From NCBI GenBank assembly GCA_900095095.1, contig FMBT01000182.1:1-56856 (forward strand): a DNA stretch of 56,856 nt. The letters run 5' to 3'. Origin of the DNA: Fragilariopsis cylindrus CCMP1102 (lineage: Eukaryota > Bacillariophyta > Bacillariophyceae > Bacillariales > Bacillariaceae). Below are positions 33,825 to 46,000 of this stretch, piece after piece. Under the pieces are notes generated by a model. That model worked only from the letters and a program-made list of their open reading frames with translations. It did not search any database and had not been told where the DNA came from. A program made the position numbers and the translations under genes. The first letter of the stretch is position 1; each line of letters begins with the position of its first letter.

Positions 33825-34775
33825 ATGGTCGAAATAGTAGAGGAGGTTCGTGTTCATCCTGTTCCTGTTCCTATAATAGGTCAACAACGTCAACATAACA
33901 TAGTTTCGGGAGAATCTGAGGATATATTTTCGACTGATGACGATGATGAAGAAGATGAAGAAGGTCAAGCATATCTTAATTCTACAAGAAGCAAGAGGAA
34001 CGATAAAGATAATATCAATAATGATCATGATCCTGCTGATTTGTTGTACGATGAAAATTTAGATGACCTTGACGAAGCATATGTGTATAAAAATATGAGG
34101 GGTGGAATCAGAGAATCCGTTACGGTCTTGACGGGTCAATCTACAACAACTAAATCTGGATCTAGCTCTAATACTGCTACTGCTACTACTGCAGCAACTG
34201 AGGATAATCCAGTAGCTGATGGTGAAAATGGTCAAGGTCAGTGTCGTCAATCTGTCCAGGTGTATAAACCTCGATCGTCCGATGCTGTTCTTAGCTGTCC
34301 ATGTTGTTTTAATATTGTATGTATGGATTGTCAAAAACATAAAAGATATCCGAATCAATATCGAGCGATGTTTGTTATGGGTGTTGTCGTTGATTGGAAC
34401 AATATTTTAGTCTATGATGATACACATCGTGCATTAGTACCAAATATTGTATACCAAGAAGAAGGAGAAGGAGACAACAACGGAGAGCAAGGAGAACATC
34501 ATCAACACCAAAATCAACAACAACATAGCATATCATCTTTTGGAGCTACTGAAGTCGAAAAATCTTTGAAATTGGATGCATCTCAAACAACATCGACATC
34601 AACGTCGATTAAACAAAAACAAAACAACAACAACCAATCTAATTTTCTTCGAGCAAAGTGTGGGGAGTATTATTCCGTTGAATGTTCGACTTGTCGGACA
34701 CAAGTAGCAGCATTAGACATGACAGATGAAGTATATCACTTTCATGGTTGTCTTGAATCGTCTTCAGCATTTTAA
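33825..34775 (+). CDS. EAPP: E2F-associated phosphoprotein homologue
   Basis: 316 residues, single exon. The N-terminal half is acidic and low-complexity. The C-terminal EAPP domain has two cysteine-rich halves, LSCPCCFNIVCMDCQKHKRY and YYSVECSTCRTQVAALD, followed by DEVYHFHGCL. They are separated by QYRAMFVMGVVVDW and a long Gln/Asn/Ser-rich insert (about residues 215-275) that is not part of the domain. The Cys pairs suggest a zinc site. In animals EAPP interacts with E2F and affects cell-cycle genes. In protists only the conserved domain is known, so the role is inferred. It shares a divergent promoter with the PPR gene. Confidence 0.88.
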   Translation: MVEIVEEVRVHPVPVPIIGQQRQHNIVSGESEDIFSTDDDDEEDEEGQAYLNSTRSKRNDKDNINNDHDPADLLYDENLDDLDEAYVYKNMRGGIRESVTVLTGQSTTTKSGSSSNTATATTAATEDNPVADGENGQGQCRQSVQVYKPRSSDAVLSCPCCFNIVCMDCQKHKRYPNQYRAMFVMGVVVDWNNILVYDDTHRALVPNIVYQEEGEGDNNGEQGEHHQHQNQQQHSISSFGATEVEKSLKLDASQTTSTSTSIKQKQNNNNQSNFLRAKCGEYYSVECSTCRTQVAALDMTDEVYHFHGCLESSSAF

Positions 34776-35425
34776 ACACATGCACATAAATATATATATA
34801 TATATATATGTACGACTATATATATATAACATGACTAATATATATCTTAAATTTTTACATATACATGAGAAACCATGTTTCTATTCCTTTTGTGTTATAA
34901 ACTAGCAGTGTGCCTTACCAATTTAACATCAAGTCCACTCGTTAAGAAGATATACATGGTACGTAGAGGAAGTATTTCTTTGTGCTACTCAAGATAGATG
35001 ATAGAACTTCCTTGGAAGAAGACGAATATCGCTTAGTCCCAACTATGCAGTACGAATAAGTAGGACCTAGTAGTACTGGTACCAATCTACAATATACTAT
35101 ATACTATACTGTAGATGCACTGATATGTGCGTTATATTTTGTATATTCTACTATTCAAAACAAAAAAAAGAAAGAGACATCCTATTCAAAATAATAATTT
35201 GAAATTCTTTATTTATACAGCAGGCAAAACTTCACTTCTACATTTATTTATTTACCTACAGTGTACATAATAGATATTGTACTATATCCTCACATATCCT
35301 ATCATATATTGATTAGGAAACTTTTCTATACTCCTGCAATAAACCAATCATTAAACCGTAATTCAATAGATGTAATTCAATCATAAATACAATCCAAATA
35401 ATGAAGTCATTCTTTACTTATTTAT
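34776..35425. other. Intergenic region, convergent 3' ends of EAPP and eIF3k
   Basis: AT-rich, with TA runs at about 34790-34830. No gene is seen. Confidence 0.55.
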
Positions 35426-36127
35426 TTATTCTGTTGTTACTACGTTGGACATCATATTGGCAATCGCCCCATAACTTACCCCTTCTTGGAAGACACGACC
35501 ACGTTTGATATTGTCAGTGGTTGCAACAAATGTTACAGTATCGGCACTAACAGATTCTACACATGATGAGATTTCTGTCAACGACGATGCTGATGATGAA
35601 TCCATATTCAAATTTGCTAATACTGTATCCAATCGAGCACTTCGATACGTAAGTGACATAGCTTGAAGGATACCATTTTGAAGGGTTTTCTTAGCACTAC
35701 CATCCAAAAGTGCCTTTGCATATTTATCTTCACCACATACAGATGATAATGTATCAAATGTTTTCCAAAATTCAACAAATTCACACCCATCAAGTAAATT
35801 GGTACATTGTAATACGGTAGAACATGGTTCAGACTTTTGAATACGTTCAGGAATAAGATACGAAATTGCTAACCAATCAACACTCGCCGATGGAAATTCC
35901 AACATGGAGAGTAATAGTACCAATGCAATTTTATTGGTATCAGCTGTATTAGGTAAAAATTGATATATTTTCAATAATGCCTTGTTTGCCTCAAAGTAAT
36001 AGGAACCTTCCCCCAATGCCTGCGCTTCAACGTATGCCTCCAATGTTGATTGATTTGATGTCTTGTACGGACCCTTCACCATCAACGATTCGACAAATTC
36101 TCTTGGAGGTTTTTCTTCGTCACTCAT
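35426..36127 (-). CDS. EIF3K: Translation initiation factor eIF3 subunit k
   Basis: 233 residues, close to the usual 210-230. The conserved N-terminal HAM-like part reads QSTLEAYVEAQALGEGSYYF, then EANKALLKIYQFLPN, KIALVLLLSMLEFPSASVDWLAISYLIPE, then FVEFWKTFD. The winged-helix part follows with SLTYRSARLDTVLANLNM. The start is placed at 36127 (MSDEEKPPREF), where the family begins; 31 upstream in-frame codons are less likely to be used. eIF3k is a non-core subunit of eIF3 in 43S preinitiation complexes. The end of the protein, with TDNIKRGRVFQEGVSYGAIANMM, matches the family tail. Confidence 0.9.
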   Translation of the reverse strand: MSDEEKPPREFVESLMVKGPYKTSNQSTLEAYVEAQALGEGSYYFEANKALLKIYQFLPNTADTNKIALVLLLSMLEFPSASVDWLAISYLIPERIQKSEPCSTVLQCTNLLDGCEFVEFWKTFDTLSSVCGEDKYAKALLDGSAKKTLQNGILQAMSLTYRSARLDTVLANLNMDSSSASSLTEISSCVESVSADTVTFVATTDNIKRGRVFQEGVSYGAIANMMSNVVTTE

Positions 36128-36956
36128 AATTGGTTGCTTTTTCTTTCTCTGTATATATTGATTAATTATTGATGTTTTGTAGCTGTTGAATTGATGATAC
36201 GGTAGCTCTTGTATTAACACTCTCTGTTATTGTCTACAATTGTATCCCGTCGTTAAAACAAAATATCGCCTGTCGTTTTTCCATTTTCTAATCTCAAAGA
36301 GGTCCGTCCGTCCCTCGTAGTCGCGACGATGGATGGCTTAGTGAGTAGCACTGACCATGCAAGACGATAAAAATTGAACTGAGGACAATATTTTATATAA
36401 AGAGAAAAACTATGCCATAGCAGCAGTTTTATTACTGGAGATGTTTTTATACTATTTATAATGCATCCCTCCTCTATTTTTCATCTCCTACAATGAGTCT
36501 AGTAGTCAATAGTTGACTCAAATCAATGGTATATCTACCAGCCCTATCTTCGCTTCACAGCATAGCAAACGCACCTCATTTCCTTTTTTATTGGTCTGCA
36601 TGTATAGATGCATATTATAATGTAATTATATATACATTATGTTTCATTGTTTATAAGGTTTACACTATATGACTGGACTCTTAACTCACATACTATTTTA
36701 TACCAAAATTATACCTATGCAATTCCTTTATATGAATTAGGATTTTTTCTAGTCAATGAGAGGTAGTAGGAAGTACATAATTGTGATATAATATAAAAAT
36801 ATAAAATGTTCATATGGTGTGACCCTAGTTAGTAGGTGTGAACACTTTGTCATAAAACTGTAACAAGATAGGTAGGTCTATATGTATATGTATGAACAAC
36901 AGAAGAAAGGTTCCAAAAGTAATCATTGGCTTTGTTCCAAATGTTGATGATGGCAT
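36128..36956. other. Intergenic region between eIF3k and the retrotransposon
   Basis: AT-rich, presumably the eIF3k promoter near the left end. Nothing else is recognised. Confidence 0.5.
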
Positions 36957-36961
36957 TGCTC

Positions 36962-37149
36962 TGCAGTGCGCACTTATTCACGGGATTAGTTACTAGTGAT
37001 TCATCGCTAATAAGCAATCAATCGCTAACGAATCAACGAACTGCTTCCATTACGAATGGAAGCATCTCTAGAATAGAACCTAATGCTTATAATATACATT
37101 ATCTCACAATAGAAAGCCTCTTCCCTATATACTAGTCTAGGGCATGGCA
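36962..37149 (+). repeat. 5' LTR
   Basis: 188 bp, TGC...GCA, identical by eye to the 3' LTR. Contains a CTTCCATTACGAATGGAAG palindrome (about 37045). Confidence 0.93.
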
Positions 37150-37797
37150 TGATTTTAAAATCTTACTAATAAGTTATTGACAATAAGATGTCGTAATATT
37201 TTATCTAAAATGAAGTACTACGCACCTCTTGTTCGAAACAAGTAGGCATCGATAACACCAAAGAGTGATATTGATTGGATGACAACACCCATGGTGGAGA
37301 GAAAGCTCCTATACCAGAACGTTGAAACAGTGAAGATATGGAGGAGACAAGCTCTCCAACGTATCACTCGAGTGACGATATCAACCATCGTTGATATCAT
37401 CTTTGAAGGAATCACATGATATGATGAATCGAAAAGAATTAGCAAACTCTAATCGAATGAGTCAATCAAATATTGAATCAGTTGCGCGCAAGCACACACT
37501 TCAATAAGCACGACAGCCAGACAAGGCATGCACGTCTAACTTGAAACGCTTAAGTAAAATAAGTCGTTGAGAGTAGTATACAAAATACATAACAATGTAT
37601 GTATATATTAAAAGAAATAATTAGAGGATTAGCAACATGTGTAACGGCGACCATTACACAAGCCTACTAAGTAAATGTCATTTTAAACGAACTGACACAA
37701 GCTGACAGGTGCCCAACGGGTTAAATATAAGCGATCAAGTCTCAAGCGCTGAGTATTCGTTTACGAAAATTCAATCGCACAAAATTATAGGAGTGTA
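37150..37797 (+). other. Retrotransposon leader, 5' LTR to gag
   Basis: Untranslated leader that should hold the primer-binding site. The bases after the LTR (TGATTTTAAAATC) do not match a tRNA 3' end that I can name. No ORF is credible here. Confidence 0.5.
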
Positions 37798-39059
37798 ATG
37801 GAAATATTACAACCACACATCCACAAACACGTTAGATTTAATATTAAAAATATTGATTTGACCATGGCAAAATCCAATCGTAACAGCACTGAAGTGCCAG
37901 CCAAGGAAGCAGCCAAGGTGAAAAAGGTCCATAGGATTAGTGGGTTTAAACCATTCCTCTATGACGCGGAGTGCTGGGAAACAACAGCACCATCCCAGAC
38001 CGTTAAAACAACTGAAAATGGAAATAGAATCGACAATAAGATGTACATCTTACAAGGCGATGAAACACCAGAACAGCTCATGCTATGGATCAAGAACTAC
38101 AATGACAAGATCAATGTATCTCTTGCACCAGCAGCACGTTAACCTTCCTTAGAAGGATTGTTGACAAGGAAGCACAAACAATCGTAAGCAATGTGGAAAC
38201 AGCTTTTGAGTCCTACGAGGATGCAGAAGATATTGATAAGATTGAAGATCAGAAAATCAGAGATGAAATCAGAACTGATTGTCCTGACGATGCTACCATT
38301 GAAGCTTATTTTACTGCTGGAACTGCAGCGCAAAGAAAAAGAAGATAACACATATCATCGAAGAATGTATGTATCATCTTAAGCTCAAGATATTTGGCAA
38401 TGAAGCTCTCGGAAGATCGAGCTTCATTCAACTGAAAGAGAACCATACGAAATATGAAGATCTCACCACAACTGGGAGTAGCAGCATGGAGTAAAAGGTT
38501 CGACACCTTCCAACTGTACCTTCCCATGTGTCTGTGGGACGCAGGAGCCAAGAAAGATCTGTATCCTGCTAATATGATGAAGAGAACTGTCGCGAATACT
38601 AGATATGCTTATCTCCAGTATACCTCAGAACTTCACGATGATGGGTGGTGCTTACAAAGCAACACATACGCCCAATCAATCACCAAACTCAAGGAGATTG
38701 AACCGGGTATTCTTAAGCAATTAAAATTTGCAAAAGAACAACTGCAACAAGCAAAAGATATTGCTGAACTGCAGAAAGGAAAAGGAAAATCTTCCAATAC
38801 TGCTTCTTCTTCTTCTAGAGATAGAAAGCAGAATGGTGGAGAGAAGCGCAAACGCGAGTGTGACACCTGTGGCAAGAGACATGCAGGTGAATGCTGGAAA
38901 CTCCAAATGGAGGAGGGAAAACAGTGGTCGAAAGGCAACAATTATAATACCTTCAACAAGGAAGCCAAGCAATACATGAAAGCCATGTTTGCAAGGCAAG
39001 CATCAGGCGCAAGCTCCGATTCAAGTGATTCCGATGATGAGACTTGGAACAAGGATTGA
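37798..39059 (+). pseudogene. gag region, frame-broken
   Basis: Three consecutive frames appear to belong together: 37798-38142, about 38140-38350, and 38454-39059. The last contains capsid-like AAWSKRFDTFQLYLP and a zinc knuckle CDTCGKRHAGECW, followed by a Ser/Asp-rich tail. The product would be the retrotransposon nucleocapsid precursor. At least two frame changes are needed, so as sequenced it cannot be translated as one protein. Confidence 0.8.
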
Positions 39060-39299
39060 ATCAAAAAGAACAGATGCATGTATTAGCATCAGCTGGCTTC
39101 GATCCTAGTGAAAGAATATCAATTTCGATCCTTCAGATCTTAAAGATACAAAAAGCAAGCAAGAAGTACTTCAAGGATTGAAGTACAACAACAAAGAAGC
39201 CGCGTAGGATCCTTCACAGGCCTACGCCGGTACTAGTTGGTACTGTTGATGGTACACTATATCCAAGCCGAGCTAAACCATTACATGGGCAAGACGCTT

Positions 39300-39770
39300 C
39301 TGTGAAGTACTGCTCTCTATCAATGTCAATGGACATGATACTATGGCCGATGTCTCCTAGACACTGGATGTACCAAGTCAATGATACTGAAACAGTTTAC
39401 AGATAAGAAGCGACGAACCAAGTTGTCAAAAGAAAATACTATCAAGTATGAGACGTATGGAAGTACTTTCACTCTCAATGACAGCTAGCGTGGGCTTCAA
39501 GATGATTGAATTCGAAAACCAAAAGAATCAAACCATCGAATACAAGTTCCAAGTGGATGAAACATCTAACCCAAGAAAACAACAGTATGATGTTATTATT
39601 GGGAATGATCTCCTATGGAATATGGGTATCAATATCTTATTCAAGGAACAAGAAATTCATTGGAATGAAGATAAGATCCCTCTAAAGACTATTGGTCAGT
39701 TGCACACCGTGCCACCTGTAACATGCTCTATAGCATGCACACTGATAGCCCTCTCCTACAAGAAGCAGAA
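39300..39770 (+). pseudogene. Aspartic protease region of pol
   Basis: At 39359 the frame reads LDTGCTKSM (active-site DTG). In another frame from 39448 the second half follows, with YDVIIGNDLLWNMGINI, the usual flap and C-terminal hydrophobic motif of gypsy proteases. A frame break separates the two. Confidence 0.75.
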
Positions 39771-39899
39771 GAGAGACAAAACAAGATGTTGGAATGCAAC
39801 TACTCCAAGGTCAACATAGATGCTATGGTAATGATCTAGATATTGATGCTACCAACAAAGAAAAGCTGAAAAAGACCCTCCGAAATTCGAAAAGGGTCT

Positions 39900-40936
39900 C
39901 TTTGGTGGAGGTTTGGGTACGCTCAAACACTGCAAGCCTGCACACATCAAGCTCAAGCCTGGTGTGGTGCCTATAAAGGAAGATACTTCAATCTTCCAAG
40001 GCTTACGAATATATGCTAAGAAAGAAGTGGAAAGAATGGTCAGCATTGGTGTACTACAAGAGTTACCATGGCATGATGATAGCCCTTGGGCTTCCCATCC
40101 TTTGGGTATCAAAGAAGACTGGTGATATTCGTATCGTAACAGACTTCCGAGATTGAACAAGTGGGTTGAAGTGGATCCATTTCCACTTCCCGAATCAACG
40201 AAACACTGCAGAAAGCTTGAAAATTCAAGTCTGCAACAGCCTTGACCTATCTCTTGGTTTCTATACGATTCCACTTGATGAAGAGAGTCAAAAGCTATGT
40301 GCAACTATACTACCCTGGGGGAAGTATAGATATCTAAGAATGCCTATGGGTGTTGCGTGTGCTCCATCTATGTTTCAGTCATCATGACAGAAACACTTAG
40401 AGGACTAGATGTACTTGTATACATCGATGATATACTGGTGATTCAAAGAGTGAATGAATCAACAGAAAATCACTTACAAAAGGTTGAGCAAGTTCTGCAG
40501 CGTCTACAAGATGCCGGATTCAAAGCTAATCTTAGAAAGAGTTTCTTCATGCAAAAGAGTGTGAATATCTTGGATACCAGCTTACTAGTGAAGGTATCGG
40601 TCCACAGCCAAAGAAAATTGAAGCAATGGATCGATACTACCACCAACTAGTGGAAAGCAACTAAGAAGATTCTTAGGAATGATAAATTTCTACAGAGATC
40701 TATTCAGGGGTAGAAGTCATATTCTAGCCCCATTGAATGAATTAGCAGCAGCTTCAACAAAGAAAAAGAACAGTACCAAGCGTCCTATTCCATTTCTTAT
40801 GTTGGAAAAGCATCTAACTGCTTTTAACAAAGCCAAGGAAATGATCAAAACAGATGTACTGTTATCATTTCCAGACTTTGACAAGCCCTTTCACTGTACA
40901 CAGATGCGAGTGACATCCAACTGGGTGCCACTCTAG
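39900..40936 (+). pseudogene. Reverse transcriptase region of pol
   Basis: RT motifs run across four frames: SPWASHPLGI, then DIRIVTDFR, LDLSLGFYTIPLDEES, RYLRMPMGVACAPSMFQ, and the catalytic box VYIDDILV (about 40418). GMINFYRDLF of the thumb follows. It is typed as Ty3/gypsy. At least three frame breaks lie between these motifs. Confidence 0.85.
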
Positions 40937-41250
40937 TACAAGAGGCAAGCCACTTGGATTCTATACAAGAAAACTCAGTGATCCACAGTTAACTACACTG
41001 TAGGTGAAAAGGAACTCCTTGGAATAGTAGAAGGTCTGAAAGCCTTTGCGGTGTTATTCGTGGACAGGACTTACAGTCACACGGATCATCTCAATCTCCT
41101 CTATGCCAAATGCCTAGTCAACGAATGATGAGGTGGAGAAATCTTGTAGAAGAATATAATCCTAAAGTGGTCCACATTGCAGGCATTGATAATGATGCTG
41201 CAGATGCTCTATCAAGATTAGATCTTAATGACAAGGCTGATGACTGAGAG
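40880..41250 (+). pseudogene. RNase H region of pol
   Basis: Short frames carry YTDASDIQLGA, LNYTVGEKELLGIVEGL and THTDHLNLL-like motifs, which are the Asp/Glu/Asp landmarks of gypsy RNase H. They end near AGIDNDAADALSRLD. The frame changes repeatedly. Confidence 0.7.
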
Positions 41251-41449
41251 TGTGGGAACAGAAACAGAAGAGACTACAGTATGAAGATGTAAAGATGATG
41301 AATCTTTGCATGTTTATGTCAGAATCAAACTTCACTGAAGATGGTTTTGACTCTGATAACAACATACTGATGACTGCATCAAAACAACCAATCATCATAT
41401 CCATTAGATCTACAATCAATGCAAACAGCACAGCTGAATGATGAAAGCT

Positions 41450-42590
41450 TAGTAAATATGGTCGACAGCCACATTAAACAAGCAGTACAAGTTCAACAAC
41501 CTACACATATAAATCTGTGGAAGGAATTGAACTGATACACAAGAATAACAGAATATTGGTACCCCAATCAAAACAACAAGTTGTATTAGAGTGGTATCAT
41601 AATATCTTAATTCATCCAGGTGAAAAACGATGATTGATACAATCAAGTTAGTATTCACTTGGAGTGGTCTTAACAAGCAAGTGAAACAGCTTGTAAAGAC
41701 CTGTCATGAATGCCAGATGTACAAGAAAGCTGGCAAGAAAAAGTACTCACTACTACCACCCAAGACTGCAGAATCTATCCGATGGAATAGAGTTAATGTA
41801 GATCTATGGGGACCAAAGTCAGTAGTGAATCAAATGGTTTTACATATGAAGTACATGTAATGACCATGGTCGATCCAGTCACTGGTGGTTTGAACAACAA
41901 CAGTTATATGGTCCTCCAACAGCATACAGATGCCAACAAATCCTTGACAGTGTGTGGTTGCAAGATACCCACGCCCAAAAGAAATTGGATTTGATAATGG
42001 AACTGAATTTAAAGCAGAGTTTGCTGAACTCTGTGATAATATGGGTTTAAAACAAAGACCAAGCAATGCTTGGAACCCTCAATCAAATGCTATACTAGAA
42101 CGTATACACCAGTGTTAGGTGATGGTTTAGCAACATTTGATTTAGAAAATACACCAATCGATCGGAAATGAAGATCCATTCGATGAATACCTCTCTTCAG
42201 TGGCTATGCAATTAGATCATCGTATCATCAATCGCATGGACACTCACCAGCACAGCTAGTGTTTGGAAGAGATATGTTTTCACCAGTATCAACTGAAATT
42301 GACTGGAATGAAATCAAAAATAATAAACAAACAAAAATAAACAAAAATAATATTAGAGAAAACTCAAGCAGAGTACCTCACATCTATCAGAAGGGTGACC
42401 TCATCACCCTGAAGAAGCCAGGCATCCTTCGCAAGCTAGCAATACCTCGTGAAGGCCTTATAAAGTTATAAAACATAACAACAATGGATCAATATTAATT
42501 GAAAAATCCCCAACAAACATCAAAAATGTCAATGTTAGGAGGGTTGCTCCATACTATCGCAAACTGAAACTCCTACCACCACAACAGTTG
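41450..42590 (+). pseudogene. Integrase region of pol
   Basis: The HHCC zinc finger (WYHN, HPGEKR, CHECQMY) is followed by the catalytic core with VDLWGP (first Asp), GFDNGTEF (second Asp) and NPQSNAILER (Glu). All three catalytic acids are therefore present, though in different frames. A C-terminal part ends with RRVAPYYRKL just before the 3' LTR. Confidence 0.8.
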
Positions 42591-42628
42591 AATGACAATA
42601 GAAGTCTATTTGAAATACTAATATGGAT

Positions 42629-42638
42629 CGGAGGAGAA
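42629..42638 (+). other. Polypurine tract
   Basis: CGGAGGAGAA lies directly before the 3' LTR, as expected for the primer of plus-strand synthesis. Confidence 0.7.
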
Positions 42639-42826
42639 TGCAGTGCGCACTTATTCACGGGATTAGTTACTAGTGATTCATCGCTAATAAGCAATCAATC
42701 GCTAACGAATCAACGAACTGCTTCCATTACGAATGGAAGCATCTCTAGAATAGAACCTAATGCTTATAATATACATTATCTCACAATAGAAAGCCTCTTC
42801 CCTATATACTAGTCTAGGGCATGGCA
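42639..42826 (+). repeat. 3' LTR
   Basis: 188 bp, no difference seen from the 5' LTR, followed by the target duplication TGCTC. Confidence 0.93.
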
Positions 42827-43081
42827 TGCTCCCACTTTATGAATTTAAGATTAAACAAACTGATAATAAGTTAGTTATCTCAAGAAAGAAATAGAGATAT
42901 ACGCTCTGGTGAAAATGTGTTTGGATCGAAATATATAACCAAATGTCAAGACTTTGAATGTAAGAATCAACAACTCATTTAATTTTAGCAAGTTTTTTTT
43001 AAAAATAGTTTACATTAAGATATTATACAATAATTCAATAGTATTTTTACGACGCAGATTCCTAAATACCATTAGTTCAAT

Positions 43082-46000
43082 TCAGAAGCGATTTTCGATT
43101 TGTTTCATTTTTTGCAGCAGTTGCTCTCCAAAAAGACGAGGTACAAATATGGATTTGCTGTGCAATACATCAATACCAGATGCAAGGTTATTGGCATATG
43201 CATTTGCCTTATCGACCTTATTCCCTTCAGAAAACTCTGGATCCGACAGATGCCAAACAATGATCTCATCAAATGGAAAAGTTGATGCTTCTTTAGCTGG
43301 TAAAAGATCCATATGGATTATGTTTGTAAAGTAGGCCTCCCATTCGACTGAGCAAAAATGCTGGTCCAATTTCCCTGTTAGTAGAAGAACTCTATCTAAG
43401 GTTATCATCAGGATTAGGGGTGCGGGATTCAGGTCGATTTTGGATTTGAAGTACAGCTTTCGTTGCCGCACTCCTTCTGCATGGTAGAGGTATCCCTCGC
43501 CTAAATGAAGACCAGCACGCACTCTTGACAGTAAAGCCTTTCCAGCATTCTCGCCTTCAACGTATTCGACCAGGAGGTCCTTTCCGTCTAGATGCGCAAA
43601 CAATCGTGGATTTCTTGAACGCACCAGACCTCGCGTATGCCGTGCACTACTACTCTTGGGACTGTATTTCATTTGCAAAGAGAAAAGGGAAACTACTAGT
43701 GATGTCTTCATCAAGACGAAAACTGTACCATTGACGAATGGTGCCGAGACTTTCTTCAAAAATATCGAGTGCTGCTTTATCTCTTGAAGAGGATTACCGT
43801 CATCGTAAATTGGAAGAAATTTAGAGTCCCGTGGTAAAAACTTCGTCATTTCTGTAGAAAAATTTTCCAGGTATAATGCCAAAGAATCAAGGATAGAAGC
43901 ACAGCCTTCTCTAAAGGTGTGGACGACCGCTCGAAATAAAAAGGTTGGATTGGAAGAGGTTCCCATCAATAAGTCGACAATTCTCCAAACACTCACATAG
44001 TGAGACCTCAAAATTTGGAGGTGATCCTCAAGATTTCCGTATGCATGAGAATTCGAGAATGGTCGTAGTTGCATAGGGAGTCTCTCGAAAGTCAAGGCTT
44101 TGAAGAGCGACGACGAAAGAAGTCCAGGGAGAGCACCCGACCAACTCAAGTCAACTTTGGTCGTTGATATCTTCAGTCGCTCTATGTAAAATTTGTGCTG
44201 GACTTTCGACAATGGTTGCTTCTTTTTCTTTTTTGATTTGTTGCGGAATAAATAGTTCGTAGTTGGCTGATTAAACGCTGGACTGTCCCTAAGTTTGGCA
44301 GCTATTGCTGCAGTAGTTGCGAGTTCTCCCGCTGCGTCATCCTGAAGCGAATTAGGTGCCCTTGAAGAAGCATCGCCGTCTTCAGCATATTCACCAGCAC
44401 CGCTTATTGTGAGAAGCGATTTCAGTTCCTCATCACGAGATTGAAAAGTAATGACATCTTTGCCAGAAGAACTGATACCCGCAACTTGACGGGCCATACG
44501 AAACAGCAATCCTGCAAGCTCGCCGTCAACATTCACGAAAATTGGTTCAAAAGATACTTCTATCTTATCCAAAAGAGTAAGATTCCCATAACCGCCATGA
44601 GTGTTGAGTGAGCTACACCATGATATAGATACTGCGCTGTACCGTCTATTTCTTTTACGGATGCTAGTCTTCCCGTTTTGACGCCGGCCCATCTTTAATA
44701 GGACTGGATACGGTGTGACCCACAATTGATTGTTCAGCTTGATGTTTCCGATCGAAAAATGTACACCATCTTTCTTGCTGTCTGTTTTCTTGTCTACCTC
44801 GATGTCTTCAAGATAGATATAAAGCAATTCTTTTGGTGTAAAATCAATTAGACTGATACCAACTCCGTGCGTTATTTTGATAGAAAAGACATTGTTAAAG
44901 GCTTTGAAACCTCTGGTATATGTCGGAAGTACTCGAATTCGCCATTTCGAATACTGGATATTCGGGCATCGATGCATCTGAGACACGGAATACTCTTGTT
45001 GGTCCATCCGCTACTACTTCAGCAGTAAATAGGTCACTGTCAAGCTTGAGCACAGTCCCAGGAGCAATTTTGTCAAGCGGGAATCTTCCAAACACAATAT
45101 CCGTGGCTTATCATTGGACCCTGAAGCCTTGATGATGAGTGCTCGACGATGCAATTCTGGCTCATCCCAAGCAAAATCTTCTTTTGGTATTGAAGAAGTA
45201 AGGAGTCGTAATCATTCTCTTCGGCCCCTAACCTTGATAAAGCTTGCCCAAAATTGAGTGGGTACATGGTGTGATTTTCTAGACGAAAAGGTGGATGGCT
45301 TGACTCGCGGAATACAATGAGACTGGTGGCAGATTTGTTGGTAACTCGAGCTTCGACAGTAACGATTACAGTCTGCCCTTTCATCTTATGACGTAGTCGC
45401 ATGGTAACTTCCCTTCGATTCAAGCGGATCTTGAATAGACCAGACCAGGCCCATCCAAATTCTTTGAACCGAAACCTTATGGACCGAGAGTCGTCGAAAT
45501 GAAAAGGTTGCGGCGATGATGTTGCGTTTATAATGAGATTTGAACCTGATCCAGCATCTGAAGAAATTTCTATATCACGCCCAGTTTCATTCGATATAGA
45601 ATACCGATTAACAATGTGTATAAGTTTCGTTCCTAGATGTCCACCAAATCTATCGTTCGCATGCATAATGCTTGATCGCAGGACAAGGCGATCCAAAACA
45701 TTGTTGTCATCTTTATTCGTGTTGTTATTACTAGAGATTTCATCTGGTGTCAGAACAGTAAGATCGTGTCTAGTTTTTCGACCAACTTGTAAAGGAACCG
45801 AGTCAGACCAAGGTGAAGCGTTTCGCTCCGTCAAAGATCTGCCATTTCTTGCCAATCTCTTTCTTACTGTCAGTCGATTGGAGTTTTCATCTCCAATCAT
45901 TAGCACATCAAATTCAGACCGCGATGAAGTACTGAGAAAGTTATGATTGTCCATAAGTTCAGCGAGTCCCAAAGTGTTTCCAAACTTTTGACCACCGTCG

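Larger units (their letters stand above)
36957..42831 (+). mobile_element. Complete Ty3/gypsy LTR retrotransposon with target-site duplication
   Basis: The element is 36962-42826 (5,865 bp), bounded by two 188-bp LTRs that I read as identical. TGCTC is duplicated on both sides (36957-36961 and 42827-42831). LTRs begin TGC and end GCA. The order gag, protease, reverse transcriptase, RNase H, integrase, with integrase after RNase H, is that of Ty3/gypsy. The YIDD box and surrounding RT residues agree. The coding region is cut by many frame changes. A purine tract lies just before the 3' LTR. The primer-binding site after the 5' LTR is not obvious. Its 188-bp LTRs are short. It lies between eIF3k and VPS13 without interrupting either. 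Confidence 0.93.

Noticed and set aside
43100..43334. Small + strand frames at the VPS13 3' end
   Set aside because: Shadows of the VPS13 coding strand.
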